Assembly: GCA_002493945.1 (NCBI GenBank)
Contig: DLAL01000008.1
Span: 1-23,409 of the forward strand
Length of the DNA stretch: 23,409 nt
From: Porphyromonadaceae bacterium UBA7048
GTDB taxonomy: Bacteria; Bacteroidota; Bacteroidia; Bacteroidales; Muribaculaceae
Direction of reading: 5' to 3'
A program made the translations under genes and the position numbers. Under the pieces are notes generated by a model. That model saw only the letters and a list, made by a program, of their open reading frames with translations. It searched no databases and was not told the DNA's origin. Shown piece after piece: positions 14,955 through 22,112 of this stretch (positions within the stretch are counted from its first letter, which is position 1; each line of letters starts with the position of its first letter).

Positions 14955-15818
14955 CTATTTGCTTCCTACAGTCCATCCGAGGTCCTGATAGAGAACGAAG
15001 GAAATTTCCTTGTCCTGCAGCTGGCCTTCGGAGGGCGCGCCGAGCACGTAGCCGAACGGAGTCTTGTCGACGAATTTGTAGAGTACCACGCACGATCCGC
15101 GTCCGGCCTTGAACATATCCTCGGGACACATCACCTGAGTGATTTCCTCGATTTTGTAGCGGCCCAGCAGCATCTGCTGTCCGGTGATGCTTGTCTTCGC
15201 CATGAGGGCGTTGTAGCGTGAGTTGGTATTGTCGGCCGGTACGGTCACGGGTTCTACGACAGGGGCTTCCTCGACTTCCTCGACTACGATTTCCTCGACT
15301 TCAGTATCATCGGCAGGACTCACGGGTCGTGTGGCCATCTTATTGAAGGCATCGTCGTCTGCGTTCATGTAGTCGGGCTGCGGTTCGGTGTAGTCCTTGT
15401 TGGCCTTGTAGACCTTGCGGAGGTCGGAGCGTACGACAGTGGGGTCGTCCACGACGTATTTCTTGCCGGCGTCGGTGAGCGCAACTTCTGCGAATACGTG
15501 GGGCACGTCGACCATCTTGGTCACGTAGCCTGTCCAGTAGCCTTTCCATTCGCGTTCCTCGCGTTTTTCGATGACGGATTCGGTGGTGTAGGTCACCATG
15601 CCGGCTGCGGCCAGGCGTGCGAGATTGCGGAGATTTCCTTCGGAGACTTCGTAGAAGCCGGTGTTGAAATTACCGACCTGTGAGTCTTTGGCAAACATGG
15701 CTTCACGTTCGAGGGCTTTCTTGGCTGATGATTCGGACAGCGGCGAATGGTCGGAGCTGCACGCGGTCAGTCCGAAGAGCAATGCTGCTCCTGTAAAAAT
15801 TCCGATGAGTTTTTTCAT
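14955..15818 (-). CDS. Uncharacterised lipoprotein with acidic linker
   Basis: The start is taken at MKKLIGIFTGAALLFGLTAC (287 residues), a lipoprotein signal with Cys20; the frame is open 20 codons further upstream but runs through the promoter. The N-terminal part (about 25-155) is charged and contains EKREEREWKGYWTGYVTKM and LTDAGKKYVVDD. A low-complexity acidic segment rich in E, V and P spans about 168-195. The C-terminal part (about 205-287) contains LLGRYKIEEITQVMCPEDMF and a beta-rich end. I do not recognise the family. It has its own promoter and terminator, so it is a monocistronic gene between the PUL and the GNAT pair, with no evident link to glycan use. Confidence 0.8.
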   Translation of the reverse strand: MKKLIGIFTGAALLFGLTACSSDHSPLSESSAKKALEREAMFAKDSQVGNFNTGFYEVSEGNLRNLARLAAAGMVTYTTESVIEKREEREWKGYWTGYVTKMVDVPHVFAEVALTDAGKKYVVDDPTVVRSDLRKVYKANKDYTEPQPDYMNADDDAFNKMATRPVSPADDTEVEEIVVEEVEEAPVVEPVTVPADNTNSRYNALMAKTSITGQQMLLGRYKIEEITQVMCPEDMFKAGRGSCVVLYKFVDKTPFGYVLGAPSEGQLQDKEISFVLYQDLGWTVGSK

Positions 15819-15855
15819 GGCAGTATAGGTTGAGTTAGTAAATGGGTTATCGTTG

Positions 15856-15887
15856 CAAATGTATGCAAATTCCGCCAATTATCCAAA
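15856..15887 (-). promoter_or_regulatory. Predicted promoter of the lipoprotein gene
   Basis: On the minus strand a TTTG -33 element (15884-15887) is followed after 20 bp by TACATTTG (15856-15863), a textbook Bacteroidota promoter. The -7 box overlaps a short direct repeat (TGCAAAT at 15855 and 15864). Short arms CCGCC and GGCGG flank the -33 element. Confidence 0.75.
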
Positions 15888-15904
15888 TAGGCGGTTGAAA
15901 TTGT

Positions 15905-16513
15905 TTACTCGGTCCTTAAATCGTAGAACATGAACCGTGTACGTAACGGTTCATGACGGTCCAAGGCGAGGAAACTGCGCTCGTCTTCTTCGGTGCGGTA
16001 AAGGTATTTGAAGCCGTTCTTTTCGTAAAAACGGAGTGTAGGTTCGTTGTTATATGCGTCGACGACCAAAAAACGGCATCCCGTTTTATTATCCTTCGAG
16101 CGGAACCACTCTTTCAGAAAACTCAGAATCTGGCTGCCGAGATTGAGCCCCTTTCCGCGATACTCTGACGAAACACCGAGGCGCCCTATCAGAACGGCAG
16201 GATAGTTCATTCCACGCTTCGCATTGGTAATGTGCCGTTGTATCCGGTTGCGTGCGGTGCTGCTTATGAACTGGGCTTTGACACTGTCGTTAGCCAGTGT
16301 CACCAGCCCCAAGATTTTAGTAGGGTCGGAAGTGTCAATCCAGGCATAGGTTTTGCCGAGCAGTTCCGATTCATAGAAGAAAGCATCTCTCGAGAAGAAC
16401 TCATCAAGGTCCTTGTCCATGCACGTGAAGGGCGTACAATAAGCTGCGACATCTTCTGTATAAGGATACATCACACTGTCGCGCACGAGGTTAAAGTCGG
16501 GGCCGTGCTTCAC
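15905..16513 (-). CDS. GNAT-family N-acetyltransferase (possible toxin)
   Basis: This 202-residue protein starts at a GTG codon that overlaps the TAG stop of the upstream small gene by one base, so translation is probably coupled. GNAT features: the beta4 segment YPAVLIGRLGV (about 104-114), the acetyl-CoA pyrophosphate loop YRGKGLNLGSQIL (118-130), the beta5/alpha4 region CRFLVVDAYNNEPTLRFYEKNGFKYL (split at 146-171) with the conserved FYEKNGF. The opening CMDKDLDEFFSRDA and the IGRLGV-RGKG core resemble TacT-like GNAT toxins that acetylate aminoacyl-tRNA, which are paired with a small upstream antitoxin. The loop has Asn124 where Gly or Ala is usual. The toxin role is inferred from family resemblance and operon arrangement. 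Confidence 0.8.
   Translation of the reverse strand: MKHGPDFNLVRDSVMYPYTEDVAAYCTPFTCMDKDLDEFFSRDAFFYESELLGKTYAWIDTSDPTKILGLVTLANDSVKAQFISSTARNRIQRHITNAKRGMNYPAVLIGRLGVSSEYRGKGLNLGSQILSFLKEWFRSKDNKTGCRFLVVDAYNNEPTLRFYEKNGFKYLYRTEEDERSFLALDRHEPLRTRFMFYDLRTE
15929..15955. repeat. Perfect 10-bp inverted repeat in the 3' end of the GNAT gene
   Basis: CATGAACCGT (15929-15938) and ACGGTTCATG (15946-15955) are exact reverse complements around a 7-nt spacer, inside the last 17 codons of the GNAT gene. No U-run follows. It could form an mRNA hairpin near the stop codon, or be a chance result of codon choice. Confidence 0.6.
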
Positions 16514-16695
16514 TATTCGTTGTCCTTTTTCGGGAAAACAAATTCTCTCGACCTCTTTAGAAACTCCGCAATCAGAGCCTCCCGTTCGGCAGACAGTCGT
16601 GTCGCAGGGCGCTGACTGTTGCGCTCGGCTTCTTCGACGAAGACTCGTGCGGATTCACCGGTGAGAACCGGTGAGGAGTTGATTGTCATTGCCAT
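16513..16695 (-). CDS. Small protein upstream of GNAT (putative antitoxin)
   Basis: The likely product is 60 residues, from MAMTINSS (or two codons later, MTINSS at 16689). The body (LTGESARVFVEEAERN) is followed by a helical, charged segment (LSAEREALIAEFLKRSREF). The upstream in-frame extension to 16749 runs through the promoter and is rejected. It resembles small conserved Bacteroidales proteins that precede GNAT genes. No clear ribbon-helix-helix can be assigned by eye. Stop and GNAT start overlap (TAGTG). Position, size and overlap suggest an antitoxin or partner protein of the GNAT enzyme; function is inferred. Confidence 0.7.
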   Translation of the reverse strand: MAMTINSSPVLTGESARVFVEEAERNSQRPATRLSAEREALIAEFLKRSREFVFPKKDNE

Positions 16696-16721
16696 AATTC
16701 TGTTGTTTAAGTTAATAGCTG

Positions 16722-16735
16722 ACCTGTGTTCAGGT
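16722..16735. promoter_or_regulatory. Operator-like inverted repeat at the antitoxin promoter
   Basis: ACCTG (16722-16726) and CAGGT (16731-16735) are perfect arms with a 4-nt spacer, starting 4 bp downstream of the -7 box and so covering the expected transcription start. This is where autorepressing toxin-antitoxin complexes usually bind. Confidence 0.45.
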
Positions 16736-16738
16736 GCA

Positions 16739-16769
16739 CAAAGGTACAATATTATAACAACTTATGCAA
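16739..16769 (-). promoter_or_regulatory. Predicted promoter of the antitoxin-GNAT pair
   Basis: On the minus strand TTG (16767-16769) is followed after 20 bp by TACCTTTG (16739-16746), matching both Bacteroidota promoter elements. The leader to the ATG at 16695 would be about 37 nt. The -33 element lies only 24 bp from the HTCS stop codon, and no terminator is visible between them. Confidence 0.7.
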
Positions 16770-16793
16770 TCATTCGGCACATAAAAATCTGAC

Positions 16794-19709
16794 TCAGCCC
16801 TCATCCCCCTTGCGGCCTTTGCCGTTGATATACTCCTTCGGGGAGACGCCGAACTGCTTCTGGAAGCACTTGGTGAAGTAGCCGGGCGACGAGAAGCCTA
16901 CCATGTAGCATACCTCGCTCACGCCCGTGTGGCCTTCCTGGAAGAGCTGCGCCGCACGCTTGAGGCGCTGAATCTTGATGTAGTCGTTGGGATTGAGGTC
17001 GAGCATACCCTTGATTTTGCGGTAGAAGGTGGTGCGGCTCATGCCGAGCGACGATATGACGTCTTCCATCGAGAATTCGGGGTTGTTGAAGTTCGAGCGG
17101 ATGATTTCGTTGATTTTGCGCAGGAACTCCTCGTCGACTTTCGTCAGGCCCTTCACGGGAGTCTTGGTGAGGGGCATGCTCTCGAGACGCCTGCGCATGC
17201 GCTCGCGGTTGCGCAGGATGGAGCCTATGGTCACCAGCAGGTATTCGACGGCGAATGGCTTCTCGATGTAGGCGTCGGCGCCGGCGGCCAGGCCTGAGAG
17301 TTTGTCCTGCATCTGCGTCTTGGCTGTGAGCAGGATGACGGGTATGTGGCTGTAGTTGATGTCGCCTTTTATGCGTGCGAGGAGTTCGGTGCCGTCCATC
17401 TCGGGCATCATCACGTCGGAGATGACTATCTCGATGTACTGGTCGTTAAGCACGCGCAGCGCTTCGAGGCCGTTGGTGGCGGTGAACACGCGGTAGCCGT
17501 TGGCTATCAGCTTCTTCTCGATGAAAGACAGCATCTCCTCGTTGTCCTCCACCAGCAGTACGCTCACGGATTCGTCGCCGGGGCCGAGCATGCTCTCCAG
17601 GTCGACGTGCGAGCCGTTTTCCTCGGCTTCGGCGTCAGGCTTGCCCTTGGGCACCGAGAGGATGAATACGTTCTCATCGAGGCTGTCGTCCATGGCGAGC
17701 GTGCCTCCGTGCATCTGCGCGAGGCTGCGTGCGTAGGCCAGTCCTATGCCTGCGCCGCTCTGGTTGCTCTCAAGCCGGGTGAAGAGCGAGAATATTTCCT
17801 CGCGCTTGTCGCGCGCCACTATGGCGCCGTCGTTGGCGAAGCGGAGCGTGAAGCTGTCGGGGGCGTCGGTGAGGGTCACATTGATGTAGGTCGAGCCGTA
17901 CTTGATGGCGTTGGTGAAGAGATTGCTTACAATCTTGGTTATGGCCTCGCTGTCGACGTTGGCCATCACGGGCGAGTCGGGGACGTTGAGCGTCAGTGTC
18001 TTGCCTGACTTCCCGACTGTGGGCTGGAAGCGCGGCACGACGCTCTCGATGAGCTCCTTGATGTCGCAGCGGCGCCGTACTATCTTGGACTTGCCGTCCT
18101 CTATCTTGCGGAAGTCGAGCAGCTGGTTGGCCAGCAGGAGCAGGCGGTCGACGTTCAGGTTGATGACGTCGAGGTTCTCCTTGGCCTCGGTGTCCTTGCT
18201 CAGCACCTGGCTATGGAACACACAGTCGAGCGGTGCCTTGATGAGGGTGAGCGGTGTGCGGATTTCGTGAGCCACGTTGGTGAAGAACTTTATCTTCGAC
18301 TCGAATGCTTCGCGCTCTTTCTCGCGTGTGTAGTGCTCGAGGTAGCGCTGGTTCTCGAGTCTCGAGTAGCGGCGGTACAGCCTGAAGGCGAGGTAGACGG
18401 CGCCAGCTATGAGCAGGGCGTAGACGATGTAGGCCCACGTGGTGAGGTACCAGGGCGTGGCGATGGTGATCTTCATGTCCAGCACCGGACCTGATGCCTC
18501 CTCGTTCTCGCTGCATACGGCTGCTTTGAGGCGGTAGGTGCCGTGGTCGAGGTTGGAGTAGGAGAGCAGGGCGTCCTTGAGTGCGGTGTACTTCCACTCG
18601 GTGTCGAAGCCTTCGAGCATGTACTTGATGCGCTGCTCGCCGGGAGTGTTGTAGTTGAGCGTCACGATTCTGAATCTCAGCGAGTTCTCGGTCGGCTCGA
18701 GTTCGAGGGATTCGGACTGCGAGATGCTCTCGCGCAGGGGCGAGCCGTCGCGGCACGGCTTCATCAGTTCGCCGTGGAGATAGAACTCGGAGATGAGCGG
18801 CTTGGCGAACTGCGAGGAGTTCACGGTGTAGCGCAGCGGATTGAACGCCACAAGTCCCTCGACGCTGCCGAAGTAGATTTTCCCGTCGGGACTCTGCAGG
18901 GAGGAGTTGTAGTTGAACTGGTTGGTAGGCAGGCCGTCGGCGGTGGTGAAGTTGCGCATGGAGCCTTTCTCGCCTTCGATACAGTAGAGTCCGTGGTTTG
19001 AGGTGAGCCAGTAGCGGCCGGCTTCGTCATCGGCCATGCGGTAGACCACGCCCGGGATGCGGTCGATGCCCAGATAGCGGCGGTCGAAGTCGTTCGTGGC
19101 CGGTCGGTAGATACACGGACCGTTCTGGGTCAGCACCCATATGTTGTGATTGCGGTCTTCCTGAACGGAGTAGACTTTGTTGCTCGGCAGCGACGCCGGT
19201 TCGCTGGCGCGCGAGGTGAATACGGTGAGCGAATTTTCTCCAGGACGCTTCAGGTAGAGGCCGTTGCTGTATGTCGATATCCATATGTTTCCCTGGGAGT
19301 CTTCCGCCAGATTATATATAAAGGTATTGTCGAGCTCGTCGACGCTGATGAAGGTGTCCGAGTCGCGGTCGTAGCGCTGGACCCCCGACATGGTGCCGAT
19401 ATATATGTCGCCGTGCAGCGTTCGCAGGATGGAGAAGACGTAGTTGCTCCTCAGCCCGTGTGACTCGAAGCCGTTGATGCGTATGGCGTAGCGCCGTATC
19501 CTGCCGGTTTTCAGATTCTTGACGGAGAGCCCTTCGGCGAAGGTGCCCACCCACAGGTCGTCGCCGTCGATGCACATGCCATGGATGTTCTTCTGGTCTA
19601 TGCCTTCGACGCGGCTGAACCGTCCTGAGGCAGGGTCGAAGGAGCTGATACCGCGGTCTTCGGAGCCTACGAATATGCGGCCGTCGACCGTGCGGCACAG
19701 TTCGCGCAC
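16794..19709 (-). CDS. HTCS, C-terminal fragment: half propeller, histidine kinase, receiver, AraC-type DNA-binding domain
   Basis: This is the distal part (971 residues if counted from the GTG at 19709) of a hybrid two-component regulator, in the same frame as the upstream fragment and separated from it by one TAG and one CGT codon. Domains: remaining Reg_prop beta-propeller repeats (1-295), Y_Y_Y domain (about 340-415), membrane helix (about 422-444), HisKA with His481 in HEIRTP, HATPase_c with the N-box Asn600 and GAGIGLA (652-658), receiver with Asp765 (ISDVMMPEMDG) and Lys817 (EKPF), and an AraC-type HTH (about 864-965). All catalytic residues are intact. In a whole HTCS the periplasmic propeller binds an oligosaccharide and the cytoplasmic HTH activates the PUL. 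Alone this fragment has no signal peptide, so correct membrane insertion is doubtful. The start is nominal. Confidence 0.9.
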   Translation of the reverse strand: MRELCRTVDGRIFVGSEDRGISSFDPASGRFSRVEGIDQKNIHGMCIDGDDLWVGTFAEGLSVKNLKTGRIRRYAIRINGFESHGLRSNYVFSILRTLHGDIYIGTMSGVQRYDRDSDTFISVDELDNTFIYNLAEDSQGNIWISTYSNGLYLKRPGENSLTVFTSRASEPASLPSNKVYSVQEDRNHNIWVLTQNGPCIYRPATNDFDRRYLGIDRIPGVVYRMADDEAGRYWLTSNHGLYCIEGEKGSMRNFTTADGLPTNQFNYNSSLQSPDGKIYFGSVEGLVAFNPLRYTVNSSQFAKPLISEFYLHGELMKPCRDGSPLRESISQSESLELEPTENSLRFRIVTLNYNTPGEQRIKYMLEGFDTEWKYTALKDALLSYSNLDHGTYRLKAAVCSENEEASGPVLDMKITIATPWYLTTWAYIVYALLIAGAVYLAFRLYRRYSRLENQRYLEHYTREKEREAFESKIKFFTNVAHEIRTPLTLIKAPLDCVFHSQVLSKDTEAKENLDVINLNVDRLLLLANQLLDFRKIEDGKSKIVRRRCDIKELIESVVPRFQPTVGKSGKTLTLNVPDSPVMANVDSEAITKIVSNLFTNAIKYGSTYINVTLTDAPDSFTLRFANDGAIVARDKREEIFSLFTRLESNQSGAGIGLAYARSLAQMHGGTLAMDDSLDENVFILSVPKGKPDAEAEENGSHVDLESMLGPGDESVSVLLVEDNEEMLSFIEKKLIANGYRVFTATNGLEALRVLNDQYIEIVISDVMMPEMDGTELLARIKGDINYSHIPVILLTAKTQMQDKLSGLAAGADAYIEKPFAVEYLLVTIGSILRNRERMRRRLESMPLTKTPVKGLTKVDEEFLRKINEIIRSNFNNPEFSMEDVISSLGMSRTTFYRKIKGMLDLNPNDYIKIQRLKRAAQLFQEGHTGVSEVCYMVGFSSPGYFTKCFQKQFGVSPKEYINGKGRKGDEG

Positions 19710-19712
19710 ACG

Positions 19713-20786
19713 CTACGATGGCAGGCTGCCGTCGAGGTTGTTGCGGAAGTATTTCTCGAAGAGCAGCTGGCGGTGGCTCAGGTAGTCGGCGCCCCCGAAG
19801 TAGCTGCCTATCCATATGCCGCCCTCGCGGTCGGCGCAGATGGAGTAGATGGCGTCGTCTGACAGCGAGTATTTGTCGAAGTAGTTGTGGGTCAGATGTT
19901 CGGATATGATGCCGCGGGTGAGGTCATAGATGTATAGGCCCGATTCGGTGCCGACCCATATGTCGGAGCCGTCGAGCCTGAGGTCGCGTACGATGGGGCG
20001 TATGCCGTTCTCGTCGGTGCTCAGCACGCTGTCGATGGCGTCGGTGCGAGTGTCAACGGCCACGAGTCCGAGATTGTCCGTGCCTACGTATAGCTTCTCG
20101 CCTTTGTGCTCTATCACGTTTACTACCGACGTGGTGAAGTCGCGGCAGTCTGCGCCGCAGTCTATCTGCCGGGCCGTCTGCAGCATGTCGTCGGAGCTGT
20201 ATAGGCCGTTGCCGTAGGTGCCCATGTAGATTCTGCCGTTGGGCAGCAGATGAATGTGGCTGAATATGACGTGGAGGTCGCGGCTGCCGCCCAGCATGCG
20301 CTCGAGACGGCCCGATGCCGGGTCGTATGCCACTATGTCGCCGTCTTCGGGAGCCATGACGATGCGGCCGTCAGGGAGTTCGCAGAAGTCGTTCACCGTG
20401 CGGTCGAGCTTCATGCCGTCGTCGGTGGCGGCGTGCAGCCACTCCATGCGTTCGGTCTCCGGGTCGTAGATGCAGGGGCCGGAGTGTGCGCTCACCCATA
20501 TCTTGCCCTGAGAGTCCTCGAAGAGCGTAGAGATGAAGCTGCACTTCTCATCGTCGTCGTTGACGCCTATGCGCTGGAAGCTGTGGCCGTCGAAGCGGTT
20601 CAGACCGTCCTTGGTGGCGAACCACATGAATCCCTGCCGGTCCTGAAGGATGCAGTGGACGGTGTTCTGCGACAGACCGTTCTTGATGTCGTAGTGCTGG
20701 AAGTAATATTGCTTGGCGTGAGCCGCCGGTGCCGTCAGTATCATGACGGCGATGATAAGTATTAGAATGAGTCGGTGATGTTTCAT
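19713..20786 (-). CDS. HTCS, N-terminal fragment: signal peptide and half propeller, ended by in-frame TAG
   Basis: The start is placed at MKHHRLILILIIAVMILTAPAAHA, a signal peptide; further upstream in-frame starts (20813, 20921) would add a non-signal extension. The 357-residue product then carries Reg_prop propeller repeats (NGLSQNTVHCILQDRQGFMW, FEDSQGKIWVSAHSGPCIYD, LRLDGSDIWVGTESGLYIYD, CADREGGIWIGSYFGGADYL) and ends NLDGSLPS followed by TAG at 19713-19715. The next codons continue the same repeat (RVRELCRTVDGRIFVGSED) in the same frame. In other blades SLPS is followed directly by NKV or NRV, so the stop replaces a single residue. Together with the distal fragment it makes a 1330-codon HTCS of normal length. 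The fragment alone would be a secreted half propeller without signalling output. Confidence 0.88.
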   Translation of the reverse strand: MKHHRLILILIIAVMILTAPAAHAKQYYFQHYDIKNGLSQNTVHCILQDRQGFMWFATKDGLNRFDGHSFQRIGVNDDDEKCSFISTLFEDSQGKIWVSAHSGPCIYDPETERMEWLHAATDDGMKLDRTVNDFCELPDGRIVMAPEDGDIVAYDPASGRLERMLGGSRDLHVIFSHIHLLPNGRIYMGTYGNGLYSSDDMLQTARQIDCGADCRDFTTSVVNVIEHKGEKLYVGTDNLGLVAVDTRTDAIDSVLSTDENGIRPIVRDLRLDGSDIWVGTESGLYIYDLTRGIISEHLTHNYFDKYSLSDDAIYSICADREGGIWIGSYFGGADYLSHRQLLFEKYFRNNLDGSLPS

Positions 20787-20837
20787 TGAGAGCCGTGATG
20801 AAGCTAAATTCATAGGAGCAATCCGGTGATTGCATCG

Positions 20838-20845
20838 CAAAATTA
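20838..20845 (-). promoter_or_regulatory. Predicted HTCS promoter (-7 box)
   Basis: The minus strand reads TAATTTTG, identical to the -7 box of susC, about 52 bp upstream of the chosen HTCS start. The nearest TTTG upstream lies only 15 bp away, which is short for a -33 element. Confidence 0.5.
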
Positions 20846-20924
20846 GCAAAAATCTCCGGTCAAAGAGGGCGATTTTCGTGCCAAATACATCGAATTCTGT
20901 TCCTTTATCCTTTTTTGGCACGAT

Positions 20925-20954
20925 AGTGCTATGACAATGTGTGCATGAGTGCTA
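20925..20954 (+). promoter_or_regulatory. Direct repeat AGTGCTA upstream of the GH43 gene (candidate activator site)
   Basis: AGTGCTA occurs at 20925-20931 and 20948-20954, 23 bp apart (about two helical turns); the second copy overlaps the GH43 -7 box. AraC-type proteins often bind direct repeats on one helical face. The repeats are short, so this is tentative. Confidence 0.3.
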
Positions 20955-20960
20955 ACTTTG
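20953..20960 (+). promoter_or_regulatory. Predicted GH43 promoter (-7 box)
   Basis: TAACTTTG matches TAnnTTTG and lies 27 bp before the ATG at 20988. No TTTG is found 19-21 bp upstream, again suggesting activator dependence. It is divergent from the HTCS promoter in a shared 200-bp region. Confidence 0.6.
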
Positions 20961-20987
20961 TGACAAAGTCTAAACGAAACGATACCG

Positions 20988-21902
20988 ATGAAAACTACAG
21001 CGATACTTCTGTCTCTGGCGGCCGCGGTGGCCGTGGCTCAGGCCCGCACCATGGAGCTGGCCGACCCTACCATATTCGCCGACGGCGGTCACTACTATAT
21101 GTACGGCACATCGAGCCCTTCTGACACGGGCTTCGAGGTATATGTGTCGGACGACCTCGAGCACTGGTCCGGCCCGGCAGGCAAAGCCGCCGACGGATTC
21201 GCGCTGCACAAGGGCGACGCCTTCGGCTCGAAGTGGTTCTGGGCGCCTCAGGTGGTGAAAGTCGATTCATTATATTATATGCTGTATACGGCCGAAGAGC
21301 AGATAGCCGTGGCCAGTGCCGCGTCGCCGCTCGGTCCCTTCGTCAGCGAGACGAAGGAGGCGCTTCCCTATCCGTCGCGCCGCATCGACCCCTTCCTATA
21401 CATGGATGCTGACGGTGGTCACCGGCTCTTCTACGTGGTGCTCGACGGTCAGAATGTCATCCGCTCCTCCGAGCCCGGAGGGCAGCCGCTCCATGTCGTG
21501 CAGGCCGAGGCCGGAACGTGGGAGGACACCGCTGCCGCGCCGTGGCGTGTGGCCGAGGGACCGACCGTGATAAAATACGACGGAAAATATCATCTCTTCT
21601 ATTCGTGCAACGATTTCCGCAATCCAGACTATGCCGTCGGTCACGCCGTGGCCGACACTCCCGAAGGTCCGTGGGTGAAGTCGCCCCGTCCGGTCATCGA
21701 CCGCAACATCATAGGTATGCGCGGAACGGGTCACGGGGATATTTTCGTAGACCGCGACGGGCAGCTCCGCTATGTGTTCCACGCCCATGCGTCGGACACC
21801 GAAGTGTCGCCGCGCCGCACGCTCATAGTGACGCTCCGCTATACGGGCGACACCTTCGAAGTGGTGCCCGGGTCACTGGTCTGCCCTCAGGTTGTAGACT
21901 GA
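20988..21902 (+). CDS. Secreted glycoside hydrolase family 43
   Basis: This 304-residue protein has a signal peptide (about residues 1-19, AVAQA) and consists of a single GH43 five-bladed propeller. The three catalytic acids are present: general base Asp26 in ELADPTIF, pKa modulator Asp134 in RRIDPFLYMD, and acid Glu190 in VAEGPTVIKYDGKYHLFYS. Other family features are WFWAPQVVKVDSLYYMLYTA and AASPLGPF. GH43 enzymes invert arabinosyl or xylosyl linkages; without extra domains this could be an arabinofuranosidase, arabinanase or xylosidase. It is transcribed divergently from the HTCS and has its own terminator, so it forms a separate unit of the same PUL. It also serves as the internal reference showing that the GH43-like lipoprotein has lost its catalytic residues. 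Confidence 0.92.
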   Translation: MKTTAILLSLAAAVAVAQARTMELADPTIFADGGHYYMYGTSSPSDTGFEVYVSDDLEHWSGPAGKAADGFALHKGDAFGSKWFWAPQVVKVDSLYYMLYTAEEQIAVASAASPLGPFVSETKEALPYPSRRIDPFLYMDADGGHRLFYVVLDGQNVIRSSEPGGQPLHVVQAEAGTWEDTAAAPWRVAEGPTVIKYDGKYHLFYSCNDFRNPDYAVGHAVADTPEGPWVKSPRPVIDRNIIGMRGTGHGDIFVDRDGQLRYVFHAHASDTEVSPRRTLIVTLRYTGDTFEVVPGSLVCPQVVD

Positions 21903-21954
21903 CAGATAAGATATAGAATAGGTTTACTCATAGGTTAAAATGGTTTTTAGGTTC

Positions 21955-22008
21955 AGCAAGAGCCGGCGCTGAGTTATCCTCGGCCCGGCTCTGCTGTATA
22001 TGATTTTT
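21955..22008 (+). terminator. Rho-independent terminator of the GH43 gene
   Basis: AGAGCCGG (21959-21966) pairs with CCGGCTCT (21985-21992). Inside, GCTGAG (21968-21973) pairs with CTCGGC (21979-21984) with one G-T wobble around a 5-nt loop, and AGC/GCT extends the base. A T5 run lies at 22004-22008. The U-run is about 9 nt from the stem, so this is a slightly imperfect but strong terminator. Confidence 0.75.
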
Positions 22009-22112
22009 GTTGTCAGGCGGATAATAAAAGCACTTGGGCGTACGTTAAGAAAGATGAAACAGACCCTACGGGCCTGTTATTTACCTTGACTAATGATTTT
22101 AAAATTAGAATA

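Noticed and set aside
22015..22112. Possible leader structure before the radical SAM gene (ACAGACCC / GGGCCTGT)
   Set aside because: The arms have a mismatch, the stem is short, and no known riboswitch pattern or promoter is seen around it.
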